A stretch of DNA of 64,000 nucleotides from Mesostigma viride (taxonomy: Eukaryota; Streptophyta; Mesostigmatophyceae; Mesostigmatales; Mesostigmataceae). The DNA lies in the NCBI GenBank assembly GCA_009746045.1, contig RPFO01000016.1:931395-995394 (forward strand), written 5' to 3'. Positions 1 through 12,800 of this stretch are shown piece by piece. The notes under the pieces were generated by a model. That model was not told where the DNA came from. It saw only the letters and a program-made list of their open reading frames with translations, and did no database searches. The position numbers and the translations under genes are program-made. The number at the start of each line of letters is the position of its first letter. Positions within the stretch are counted from its first letter, which is position 1.

Positions 1-84
1 TACAAATGAATGGCCAACGTTTAGCGCTGTGCACCGCCCCTGCACGCACAATCCGCTACCGTCCACCGTGCTCATGCTATCGCT

Positions 85-285
85 TGGCGGGGCACACCTC
101 ATGTAGTGCACTACCCTTGCAGTAGTATACTAGTCGCGGGGCACACCTCACGCCGTGCGCTACCCTTGCTCATGCATAGTAGTCGCGGGGCAGCCCCTGT
201 ATGATATTTGCGGGGCAGCCACTATATAATATTTGCAGGGCAACCCCTATATAATGATCACGAAGCAACCCTTATATAATATATT
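85..285. repeat. Degenerate short tandem repeats upstream of cytochrome b5-like exon
   Basis: Two copies of a roughly 48-bp unit (GGGGCACACCTCA...CTACCCTTGC) are followed by about four copies of a 25-bp unit containing GGGCA(G/A)CCCCTATATAAT. The TATATAAT cores could act as TATA-like elements, but no transcription start can be fixed from sequence. No coding sequence was recognised in 1-430. Confidence 0.55.
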
Positions 286-772
286 TGTTGGGTTCCTATT
301 GGCTAGTGCCTGGTTCTTCTCTGCTGGTCATGAGCGCATCAGCTGGCCATATTTTGCAGTTATTTTTCCTGTCATTTTTTTTTCCCCAAATTGACACGAG
401 CGGCATGAACATCCCGCTGTCACAAAGGGGGAAATTGCATGATGATTTTAGTCATTATTGTTAGCATGGCTAAGCATTACTGTCATTGTTATTGCCGTAG
501 CGATGATTGTCGTTGCCATCGCCGACCATTGCTGCCGTTGCAAAGGAACCTGCGTTTCTCCATGGAGGAGCGAATGAACACTTTAGGAGGTGGCCAAACC
601 CGGCGATTGAGTGATGATAGCTATTATCATTGGCAGTGATGGCTATTGTTGCTGTCATGTGGATTTCCCCCAAGGAAGAGTTTGCAAGCAAACAAGCTAG
701 TTGGCTTAATATTTATGAATATTTATTTGTTCATTTATCTCTGCCAACTACTGCTATCTTTCCTATTTTCAG

Positions 773-853
773 CTTGACCTGCCCGTTTTCACCGAGGACG
801 AGGTTGCCAAGCACGACAGCGCGACAGATGCATGGCTCATCATCAACCGCAAG
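773..853 (+). CDS. Cytochrome b5-like gene, exon encoding the N-terminal part of the domain
   Basis: 27 codons, LDLPVFTEDEV..AWLIINRK, matching the start of a cytochrome b5 fold. The polypyrimidine tract and CAG at 761-772 precede it; GTGAGG at 854 is the donor of the satellite-filled intron. Confidence 0.85.
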
Positions 854-3800
854 GTGAGGGAATAGCCTTTTGAGGAAGCTCGCACTTCCCATTCAACCCT
901 TAAGAAAGCTGAGGTGGGCGCTTGGTTCATCATCCACAGCAAGGCGACACGGCGTTTCGGTATGGTGTTGTCTACTGGAAGTATGACTTATGGCTGGCTG
1001 TATTGCATCCTTGCCTTCTTCCCCTTGGCAAGTTATATAACATGCCTAGCTATCTTACCTCGTAAGGTGCTATTACCTTGTCCTTGACTCGTTTGCCTTG
1101 TAGGTTGTCGCCAGCCCCCTTGCCCCCTTGCCCCCTTGCCCCCTTGCCCCCTTGCCCCCTTGCCCCCTTGCCCCCTTGCCCCCTTGCCCCCTTGCCCCCT
1201 TGCCCCCTTGCCCCTTGCCCCCTTGCCCCCTTGCCCCTTGCCCCTTGCCCCCTTGCCCCTTGCCCCTTGCCCCCTTGCCCCTTGCCCCCTTGCCCCCTTG
1301 CCCCCTTGCCCCCTTGCCCCCTTGCCCCCTTGCCCCTTGCCCCCTTGCCCCTTGCCCCCTTGCCCCCTTGCCCCCTTGCCCCCTTGCCCCCTTGCCCCCT
1401 TGCCCCCTTGCCCCCTTGCCCCCTTGCCCCCTTGCCCCCTTGCCCCCTTGCCCCCTTGCCCCCTTGCCCCTTGCCCCTTGCCCCCTTGCCCCCTTGCCCC
1501 TTGCCCCTTGCCCCCTTGCCCCCTTGCCCCCTTGCCCCCTTGCCCCCTTGCCCCTTGCCCCCTTGCCCCTTGCCCCCTTGCCCCCTTGCCCCCTTGCCCC
1601 CTTGCCCCCTTGCCCCTTGCCCCCTTGCCCCCTTGCCCCTTGCCCCCTTGCCCCCTTGCCCCCTTGCCCCCTTGCCCCCTTGCCCCCTTGCCCCGTTGCC
1701 CCCTTGCCCCCTTGCCCCCTTGCCCCCTTGCCCCTTGCCCCTTGCCCCCTTGCCCCTTGCCCCCTGGCCCCCTGGCCCCTTGCCCCCTTGCCCCCTGGCC
1801 CCTGGCCCCTGGGCCCCTTGCCCCCTTGCCCCCTTGCCCCCTTGCCCCCTTGCCCCCTTGCCCCCTTGCCCCCTTGCCCCTTGCCCCCTTGCCCCTTGCC
1901 CCCTTGCCCCCTGGCCCCCTGGCCCCCTTGCCCCGCCCCTGGCCCCCTGGCCCCCTGGCCCCTTGCCCCTGGCCCCCTGGCCCCTGGCCCCCTGGCCCCC
2001 TGGCCCCTGGCCCCCTGGCCCCCTGGCCCCCTGGCCCCTGGCCCCTGGCCCCCTGGGCCCCTCGCCCCTCGCCCCTCGTCCCCTCGCCCCCTCGCCCCCG
2101 CGCCCCCGCGCCCTCGCCCCCGCGCTCCCTCGCCCCTGGCACCCTGGCCCCCTCGCACGCTCGCACCTTCGCCCCCTGGCCCGCTGGCCCCCTGGCCCGC
2201 TTGCACCCTGGCCCCCTGGCCCCCTGGCCCCTGGCCCCCTTGCCCCCTGGCCCCCTGGCCCCCTCGCCCCTGGCCCCCTGGCCCCCTTGCCCCCTTGCCC
2301 CTTGCCCCCTTGCCCCTTGCCCCCTTGCCCCCTTGCCCCTGCCCCTTGCCCCCTTGCCCCCTTGCCCCTTGCCCCTTGCCCCCTTGCCCCCTTGCCCCCT
2401 TGCCCCCTTGCCCCCTTGCCCCCTTGCCCCTTGCCCCTTGCCCCTTGCCCCCTTGCCCCTTGCCCCTTGCCCCCTTGCCCCCTTGCCCCTTGCCCCCTTG
2501 CCCCTTGCCCCTTGCCCCTTGCCCCCTTGCCCCCTTGCCCCTTGCCCCCTTGCCCCCTTGCCCCCTTGCCCCTTGCCCCCTTGCCCCCTTGCCCCTTGCC
2601 CCCTTGCCCCCTTGCCCCCTTGCCCCCTTGCCCCCTTGCCCCCTTGCCCCTTGCCCCTTGCCCCTTGCCCCCTTGCCCCTTGCCCCCTTGCCCCCTTGCC
2701 CCCTTGCCCCTTGCCCCCTTGCCCCTTGCCCCCTTGCCCCCTTGCCCCCTTGCCCCTTGCCCCCTGGCCCCCTGGCCCTGGCCCCCTGGCCCCCTGGCCC
2801 CCTTGCCCCTTGCCCCTTGCCCCTCGTCCCCTTGTCCCCTTGTCTCCTTGTCCCCTTGCCCCCTTGCCCCCTTGCCCCCTTGCCCCCTTGCCCCTTGCCC
2901 CTTGCCCCCTTGCCCCTTGCCCCCTTGCCCCTTGCCCCTTGCCCCTTGCCCCTTGCCCCCTTGCCCCCTTGCCCCTTGCCCCCTTGCCCCCTTGCCCCCT
3001 TGCCCCCTTGCCCCCTTGCCCCCTTGCCCCTTGCCCCCTTGCCCCCTTGCCCCCTTGCCCCCTGGCCCCTGGCCCCCTGGCCCCCTTGCCCCCTTGCCCC
3101 CTCGTCCCCTTGTCCCCTTGTCTCCTTGTTCCCTTGCCCCTTGCCCCCTTGCCCCCTTGCCCCCTTGCCCCCTTGCCCCCTTGCCCCTTGCCCCTTGCCC
3201 CCTTGCCCCCTTGCCCCTTGCCCCCTTGCCCCCTTGCCCCCTTGCCCCTTGCCCCCTTGCCCCCTTGCCCCTTGCCCCTTTGCCCCCTTGCCCCTTGCCC
3301 CCTTGCCCCCTTGCCCCTTGCCCCCTTGCCCCCTTGCCCCCTTGTCCCCTTGTCCCCTTGCCCCCTTGCCCCTTGCCCCCTTGCCCCCTTGCCCCCTTGC
3401 CCCCTTGCCCCCTTGCCCCCTTGCCCCTTGCCCCTTGCCCCCTTGCCCCCTTGCCCCCTTGCCCCCTTGCCCCCTGGCCCCCTGGCCCCCTGGCCCCCTG
3501 GCCCCCTGGCCCCCTTGCCCCCTTGCCCCCTGGCCCCCCTGGCCCCCCTGGCCCCCTGGCCCCCTTGCCCCCTTGCCCCCTTGCCCCCTGGCCCCCTGGC
3601 CCCCTTGCCCCCTGGCCCCCTGGCCCCCTGGGCCCTCGCCCCTCGTCCCTCGCCCCCTCGCCCCCGCGCCCCCGCGCCCCCTCGCCCCCGCGCTCCCTCG
3701 CCGCCTGGCACCCTGGCCCCCTGGCCCCCTGGCCCCCTGGCCCCCTCGCCCCCTCGCCCCAGGGGCAGGTGTTCCATTTCTGTGTCACGTCCATCGACCA

Positions 3801-6800
3801 ACGCCATCGACAGGACGTACATCAACCAACGACCGCTACTGTGTCCACGTCCTGTTCATCAACCACCGACCGCTACTGTGTCCACGTCCTGCTCATCAAC
3901 CACCGACCGCTACTGTGTCCGTGTCCTGCTCATCAACCACCGACCGCTACTGTGTCCACGTCCTGCTCATCAACCAACGACCGCTACTGTGTCCACGTCC
4001 TGCTTATTAACCACCGACGACTACTGTGTCCACGTCCTGTTCATCAACCACCGACCGCTACTGTGTCCACGTCCTGCTCATCAACCACCGACCGCTACTG
4101 TGTCCACGTCCTGCTCATCAACCAACGACCGCTACTGTGTCCACGTCCTGCTCATCAACAACCGACCGCTACTGTGTCCACGTCGTGCTCATCAACCACC
4201 GACCGCTACTGTGTCCGTGTCCTGCTCATCAACCACCGACCGCTACTGTGTCCACGTCCTGCTCATCAACCACCGACCGCTACTGTGTCCGTGTCCTGCT
4301 CATCAACCACCGACCGCTACTGTGTCCACGTCCTGCTCATCAACCACCGACCGCTACTGTGTCCGTGTCCTGCTCATCAACCACCGACTGCTACTGTGTC
4401 CGTGTCCTGCTCATCAACCACCGACCGCTACTGTGTCCGTGTCCTGCTCATCAACCACCGACCGCTACTGTGTCCGTGTCCTGCTCATCAACCACCGACT
4501 GCTACTGTGTCCGTGTCCTGCTCATCAACCAACGACCGCTACTGTGTCCGTGTCCTGTTCATCAACCACCGACCGCTACTGTGTCCACGTCGTGCTCATC
4601 AACCACCGACCGCTACTGTGTCCACGTCCTGCTCATCAACCACCGACCGCTACTGTGTCGGTGTCCTGCTCATCAACCACCGACCGCTACTGTGTCCGTG
4701 TCCTGTTCATCAACCACCGACCGCTACTGTGTCCGTGTCCTGCTCATCAACCACCGACCGCTACTGTGTCCGTGTCCTGTTCATCAACCACCGACCGCTA
4801 CTGTGTCGGTGTCCTGCTCATCAACCACCGACCGCTACTGTGTCCACGTCCTGCTCATCAACCACCGACCGCTACTGTGTCGGTGTCCTGCTCATCAACC
4901 ACCGACCGCTACTGTGTCCACGTCCTGCTCATCAACCACCGACCGCTACTGTGTCCACGTCCTGCTCATCAACCACCGACCGCTACTGTGTCCGTGTCCT
5001 GCTCATCAACCACCGACCGCTACTGTGTCCACGTCGTGCTCATCAACCACCGACTGCTACTGTGTCCGTGTCCTGCTCATCAACCACCGACCGCTACTGT
5101 GTCCACGTCCTGCTCATCAACCACCGACCGCTACTGTGTCGTGTCCTGCTCATCAACCACCGACCGCTACTGTGTCCGTGTCCTGCTCATCAACCACCGA
5201 CCGCTACTGTGTCCGTGTCCTGCTCATCAACCACCGACCGCTACTGTGTCCGTGTCCTGCTCATCAACCACCGACCGCTACTGTGTCCGTGTCCTGCTCA
5301 TCAACCACCGACCGCTACTGTGTCCGTGTCCTGCTCATCAACCACCGACCGCTACTGTGTCCACGTCGTGCTCATCAACCACCGACCGCTACTGTGTCCG
5401 TGTCCTGCTCATCAACCACCGACCGCTACTGTGTCCGTGTCCTGCTCATCAACCACCGACCGCTACTGTGTCCGTGTCCTGCTCATCAACCAACGACCGC
5501 TACTGTGTCCGTGTCCTGCTCATCAACCAACGACCGCTACTGTGTCCACGTCCTGCTCATCAACCACCGACCGCTACTGTGTCCGTGTCCTGCTCATCAA
5601 CCAACGACCGCTACTGTGTCCACGTCGTGCTCATCAACCACCGACCGCTACTGTGTCCACGTCCTGTTCATCAACCACCGACCGCTACTGTGTCCGTGTC
5701 CTGCTCATCAACCACCGACCGCTACTGTGTCCGTGTCCTGCTCATCAACCACCGACTGCTACTGTGTCCACGTCCTGCTCATCAACCACCGACCGCTACT
5801 GTGTCGGTGTCCTGCTCATCAACCACCGACCGCTACTGTGTCCGTGTCCTGTTCATCAACCACCGACCGCTACTGTGTCCGTGTCCTGCTCATCAACCAC
5901 CGACCGCTACTGTGTCCACGTCGTGCTCATCAACCACCGACCGCTACTGTGTCCGTGTCCTGCTCATCAACCACCGACCGCTACTGTGTCCACGTCCTGC
6001 TCATCAACCACCGACCGCTACTGTGTCCGTGTCCTGCTCATCAACCACCGACCGCTACTGTGTCCGTGTCCTGCTCATCAACCACCGACCGCTACTGTGT
6101 CCGTGTCCTGCTCATCAACCACCGACCGCTACTGTGTCCGTGTCCTGCTCATCAACCACCGACCGCTACTGTGTCCGTGTCCTGCTCATCAACCACCGAC
6201 CGCTACTGTGTCCACGTCGTGCTCATCAACCACCGACCGCTACTGTGTCCGTGTCCTGCTCATCAACCACCGACCGCTACTGTGTCCGTGTCCTGCTCAT
6301 CAACCACCGACCGCTACTGTGTCCACGTCCTGCTCATCAACCACCGACCGCTACTGTGTCCGTGTCCTGTTCATCAACCACCGACCGCTACTGTGTCCGT
6401 GTCCTGCTCATCAACCACCGACCGCTACTGTGTCCGTGTCCTGCTCATCAACCACCGACCGCTACTGTGTCCACGTCCTGCTCATCAACCACCGACCGCT
6501 ACTGTGTCCGTGTCCTGCTCATCAACCACCGACCGCTACTGTGTCCGTGTCCTGCTCATCAACCCACGACCGCTACTGTGTCCGTGTCCTGCTCATCAAC
6601 CACCGACCGCTACTGTGTCCGTGTCCTGCTCATCAACCAACGACCGCTACTGTGTCCGTGTCCTGCTCATCAACCACCGACCGCTACTGTGTCCGTGTCC
6701 TGCTCATCAACCAACGACCGCTACTGTGTCCACGTCCTGCTCATCAACCAACGACCGCTACTGTGTCCACGTCCTGCTCATTAACCACCGACGACTACTG

Positions 6801-9800
6801 TGTCCACGTCCTGTTCATCAACCACCGACCGCTACTGTGTCCACGTCCTGCTCATCAACCACCGACCGCTACTGTGTCCACGTCCTGCTCATCAACCAAC
6901 GACCGCTACTGTGTCCACGTCCTGCTCATCAACAACCGACCGCTACTGTGTCCACGTCGTGCTCATCAACCACCGACCGCTACTGTGTCCGTGTCCTGCT
7001 CATCAACCACCGACCGCTACTGTGTCCACGTCCTGCTCATCAACCACCGACCGCTACTGTGTCCGTGTCCTGCTCATCAACCACCGACCGCTACTGTGTC
7101 CACGTCCTGCTCATCAACCACCGACCGCTACTGTGTCCGTGTCCTGCTCATCAACCACCGACTGCTACTGTGTCCGTGTCCTGCTCATCAACCACCGACC
7201 GCTACTGTGTCCGTGTCCTGCTCATCAACCACCGACCGCTACTGTGTCCGTGTCCTGCTCATCAACCACCGACTGCTTCTGTGTCCGTGTCCTGCTCATC
7301 AACCAACGACCGCTACTGTGTCCGTGTCCTGTTCATCAACCACCGACCGCTACTGTGTCCACGTCGTGCTCATCAACCACCGACCGCTACTGTGTCCACG
7401 TCCTGCTCATCAACCACCGACCGCTACTGTGTCGGTGTCCTGCTCATCAACCACCGACCGCTACTGTGTCCGTGTCCTGTTCATCAACCACCGACCGCTA
7501 CTGTGTCCGTGTCCTGCTCATCAACCACCGACCGCTACTGTGTCCGTGTCCTGTTCATCAACCACCGACCGCTACTGTGTCGGTGTCCTGCTCATCAACC
7601 ACCGACCGCTACTGTGTCCACGTCCTGCTCATCAACCACCGACCGCTACTGTGTCGGTGTCCTGCTCATCAACCACCGACCGCTACTGTGTCCACGTCCT
7701 GCTCATCAACCACCGACCGCTACTGTGTCCACGTCCTGCTCATCAACCACCGACCGCTACTGTGTCCGTGTCCTGCTCATCAACCACCGACCGCTACTGT
7801 GTCCACGTCGTGCTCATCAACCACCGACCGCTACTGTGTCCGTGTCCTGCTCATCAACCACCGACCGCTACTGTGTCCACGTCCTGCTCATCAACCACCG
7901 ACCGCTACTGTGTCGGTGTCCTGCTCATCAACCACCGACCGCTACTGTGTCCGTGTCCTGCTCATCAACCACCGACCGCTACTGTGTCCGTGTCCTGCTC
8001 ATCAACCACCGACCGCTACTGTGTCCGTGTCCTGCTCATCAACCACCGACCGCTACTGTGTCCGTGTCCTGCTCATCAACCACCGACCGCTACTGTGTCC
8101 GTGTCCTGCTCATCAACCACCGACCGCTACTGTGTCCACGTCGTTCTCATCAACCACCGACCGCTACTGTGTCCGTGTCCTGCTCATCAACCACCGACCG
8201 CTACTGTGTCCGTGTCCTGCTCATCAACCACCGACCGCTACTGTGTCCGTGTCCTGCTCATCAACCAACGACCGCTACTGTGTCCGTGTCCTGCTCATCA
8301 ACCAACGACCGCTACTGTGTCCACGTCCTGCTCATCAACCACCGACCGCTACTGTGTCCGTGTCCTGCTCATCAACCAACGACCGCTACTGTGTCCGTGT
8401 CCTGGTCATCAACCACCGACCGCTACTGTGTCCACGTCGTGCTCATCAACCACCGACCGCTACTGTGTCCACGTCCTGTTCATCAACCACCGACCGCTAC
8501 TGTGTCCGTGTCCTGCTCATCAACCACCGACCGCTACTGTGTCCGTGTCCTGCTCATCAACCACCGACTGCTACTGTGTCCACGTCCTGCTCATCAACCA
8601 CCGACCGCTACTGTGTCGTGTCCTGCTCATCAACCACCGACCGCTACTGTGTCCGTGTCCTGTTCATCAACCACCGACCGCTACTGTGTCCGTGTCCTGC
8701 TCATCAACCACCGACCGCTACTGTGTCCACGTCGTGCTCATCAACCACCGACCGCTACTGTGTCCGTGTCCTGCTCATCAACCACCGACCGCTACTGTGT
8801 CCACGTCCTGCTCATCAACCACCGACCGCTACTGTGTCCGTGTCCTGCTCATCAACCACCGACCGCTACTGTGTCCGTGTCCTGCTCATCAACCACCGAC
8901 CGCTACTGTGTCCGTGTCCTGCTCATCAACCACCGACCGCTACTGTGTCCGTGTCCTGCTCATCAACCACCGACCGCTACTGTGTCCGTGTCCTGCTCAT
9001 CAACCACCGACCGCTACTGTGTCCACGTCGTGCTCATCAACCACCGACCGCTACTGTGTCCGTGTCCTGCTCATCAACCACCGACCGCTACTGTGTCCGT
9101 GTCCTGCTCATCAACCACCGACCGCTACTGTGTCCACGTCCTGCTCATCAACCACCGACCGCTACTGTGTCCGTGTCCTGTTCATCAACCACCGACCGCT
9201 ACTGTGTCCGTGTCCTGCTCATCAACCACCGACCGCTACTGTGTCCGTGTCCTGCTCATCAACCACCGACCGCTACTGTGTCCACGTCCTGCTCATCAAC
9301 CACCGACCGCTACTGTGTCCGTGTCCTGCTCATCAACCACCGACCGCTACTGTGTCCGTGTCCTGCTCATCAACCCACGACCGCTACTGTGTCCGTGTCC
9401 TGCTCATCAACCACCGACCGCTACTGTGTCCGTGTCCTGCTCATCAACCAACGACCGCTACTGTGTCCGTGTCCTGCTCATCAACCACCGACCGCTACTG
9501 TGTCCGTGTCCTGCTCATCAACCAACGACCGCTACTGTGTCCACGTCCTGCTCATCAACCAACGACCGCTACTGTGTCCGTGTCCTGCTCATCAACCACC
9601 GACCGCTACTGTGTCCGTGTCCTGCTCATCAACCAACGACCGCTACTGTGTCCACGTCCTGCTCATCAACCACCGACCGCTACTGTGTCCGTGTCCTGCT
9701 CATCAACCACCGACCGCTACTGTGTCCGTGTCCTGCTCATCAACCACCGACCGCTACTGTGTCCACGTCCTGTTCATCAACCACCGACCGCTACTGTGTC

Positions 9801-12800
9801 CACGTCCTGCTCATCAACCACCGACCGCTACTGTGTCCGTGTCCTGCTCATCAACCACCGACCGCTACTGTGTCCGTGTCCTGCTCATCAACCACCGACT
9901 GCTACTGTGTCGGTGTCCTGCTCATCAACCACCGACCGCTACTGTGTCCGTGTCCTGCTCATCAACCACCGACCGCTACTGTGTCCGTGTCCTGCTCATC
10001 AACCACCGACCGCTACTGTGTCCGTGTCCTGCTCATCAACCACCGACTGCTACTGTGTCCGTGTCCTGCTCATCAACCACCGACCGCTACTGTGTCCGTG
10101 TCCTGCTCATCAACCACCGACCGCTACTGTGTCCGTGTCCTGCTCATCAACCACCGACCGCTACTGTGTCCACGTCCTGCTCATCAACCACCGACCGCTA
10201 CTGTGTCCGTGTCCTGCTCATCAACCACCGACCGCTACTGTGTCCGTGTCCTGCTCATCAACCAACGACCGCTACTGTGTCCACGTCCTGCTCATCAACC
10301 ACCGACCGCTACTGTGTCCGTGTCCTGCTCATCAACCACCGACCGCTACTGTGTCCGTGTCCTGCTCATCAACCACCGACCGCTACTGTGTCCGTGTCCT
10401 GCTCATCAACCACCGACCGCTACTGTGTCCACGTCCTGCTCATCAACCACCGACCGCTACTGTGTCCGTGTCCTGCTCATCAACCACCGACCGCTACTGT
10501 GTCCGTGTCCTGCTCATCAACCACCGACCGCTACTGTGTCCGTGTCCTGCTCATCAACCACCGACCGCTACTGTGTCCGTGTCCTGCTCATCAACCACCG
10601 ACCGCTACTGTGTCGGTGTCCTGCTCATCAACCACCGACCGCTACTGTGTCCACGTCCTGTTCATCAACCACCGACCGCTACTGTGTCCGTGTCCTGCTC
10701 ATCAACCACCGACCGCTACTGTGTCCACGTCGTGCTCATCAACCACCGACCGCTACTGTGTCCGTGTCCTGCTCATCAACCACCGACCGCTACTGTGTCC
10801 GTGTCCTGTTCATCAACCACCGACCGCTACTGTGTCCGTGTCCTGCTCATCAACCACCGACCGCTACTGTGTCCACGTCCTGCTCATCAACCACCGACCG
10901 CTACTGTGTCCACGTCCTGCTCATCAACCACCGACCGCTACTGTGTCCACGTCGTGCTCATCAACCACCGACCGCTACTGTGTCCACGTCCTGCTCATCA
11001 ACCACCGACCGCTACTGTGTCCGTGTCCTGCTCATCAACCACCGACCGCTACTGTGTCCGTGTCCTGCTCATCAACCAACGACCGCTACTGTGTCCGTGT
11101 CCTGCTCATCAACCACCGACCGCTACTGTGTCCACGTCCTGCTCATCAACCACCGACCGCTACTGTGTCCGTGTCCTGCTCATCAACCACCGACCGCTAC
11201 TGTGTCCACGTCGTGCTCATCAACCACCGACCGCTACTGTGTCCGTGTCCTGCTCATCAACCAACGACCGCTACTGTGTCCACGTCCTGCTCATCAACCA
11301 CCGACCGCTACTGTGTCCGTGTCCTGCTCATCAACCAACGACCGCTACTGTGTCCGTGTCCTGGTCATCAACCAACGACCGCTACTGTGTCCGTGTCCTG
11401 CTCATCAACCAACGACCGCTACTGTGTCCACGTCCTGCTCATCAACCACCGACCGCTACTGTGTCCGTGTCCTGCTCATCAACCAACGACCGCTACTGTG
11501 TCCGTGTCCTGCTCATCAACCAACGACCGCTACTGTGTCCGTGTCCTGCTCATCAACCACCGACCGCTACTGTGTCCGTGTCCTGCTCATCAACCACCGA
11601 CCGCTACTGTGTCGGTGTCCTGCTCATCAACCCACGACCGCTACTGTGTCCGTGTCCTGCTCATCAACCACCGACCGCTACTGTGTCCACGTCCTGCTCA
11701 TCAACCACCGACCGCTACTGTGTCGGTGTCTCACCTACCTTGCTTCCATCCTTCTGGCGTCTCCCCCCCCATTTCTCGTCGCCTACCTGCCCCCCCTTCC
11801 CCTTGCCTGCGTGTCCCCCTTTCCCCTTGCCTACGTGTCCCCCATTCCGGTCGCCTACCTGCCACTGTCCCCTCATCCAGGTGTACAACGTTACTCCCTA
11901 TGTGGAGACGCACCCTGGGGGGGTGGAGGCCATCCTTCGCAACGCGGGCGCCGACTCCACAGAAGGATTCCATGGGTGGGTGTTTTTGTTAGTTTTATGG
12001 GCATGTTTGGCTGCTTTCGTGAGGTGTGTGTGGATGCCACCTTCATCAGTAAAAGGAGGGAGGCTTCCATGGGTAGGCGGTTTGTTTAGTTTTATGGGCA
12101 TGCCACCTTCATCAGTTAAAGGGGGGAGGCTTCCATGGGTAGGCGGTTTGTTTAGTTTTATGGGCATGTTTGGCTGTTTTCGTGTGGGGGTTGAGGGGGA
12201 GGGGGGGGGGCACTTTCATCTGTGGAAAGGGAGCAGGCTTACATCGGTAGGGGCTAGTTTTATGGGTGACAGGAGGAATGAACTCCCTCTATCGGCGCCT
12301 CAGCAGGCTTCCATAGGGTTGGGCATAGGGTTGGGCTCCAGGAGGGTTCCATGGGTACCTTTTTCATGTCAAACAAATTTTGCTTTCATCGCTACACTGG
12401 TTATGCACGCGATGCTTCATAGCCACGCCTAGGTAAGGGGAAGGGGAGGGCTTCATTACTTGGGGGGGGAGGGGGGGAGGGGGGCATGAGTTTCTAGTTT
12501 AGCTGTCCCGGGTGATGGTATAGGTTTTATTCAAGTAAGAGACAAAGGCTTTCATGGATGCATGCAGGCGCGAAGGAGGGGGGCGGGGTGGGTGGGTCGG
12601 GCTTCTCAGTGATGCCTGATTTTGATACATAAGGGGGTCGAGTGCCAGTAGGTAAATCACATGGCCATGGGTTTCAGCATCTGTTGAAGAGATATGGCAG
12701 GCTTTACATTTCAAGAATGAACATCAGCTTTCACCGGCATGTGGGCACATTTATTTATCTTATGCCATTTTTTTGAGGGGGGGGGCATGGCACCAGGCAC

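Noticed and set aside
451-545. Hydrophobic stretch (ITVIVIAVAMIVVAIA) as the membrane-anchor exon of the cytochrome b5-like gene
   Set aside because: An acceptor-like TTTTAG precedes it and the anchor would suit the family, but no GT donor in the needed phase joins it to 773. Left as a possibility only.
1033-3825. Minus-strand ~930-codon GARGQGGKGARG protein (collagen-like)
   Set aside because: It is the complement of the C-rich array, open in several frames, with no non-repetitive domain.
3822-11730. CRISPR array
   Set aside because: The 37-bp units are directly adjacent, with no spacers between them, and the context is eukaryotic.
1078-12432. A 3,784-codon plus-strand ORF and overlapping 2,687- and 1,730-codon ORFs
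   Set aside because: All three plus frames are open because the 37-bp and CCCC(C)TTG repeats lack stops; the translations are pure repeat. The only real coding part is the 95-nt cytochrome b5 exon near the end.
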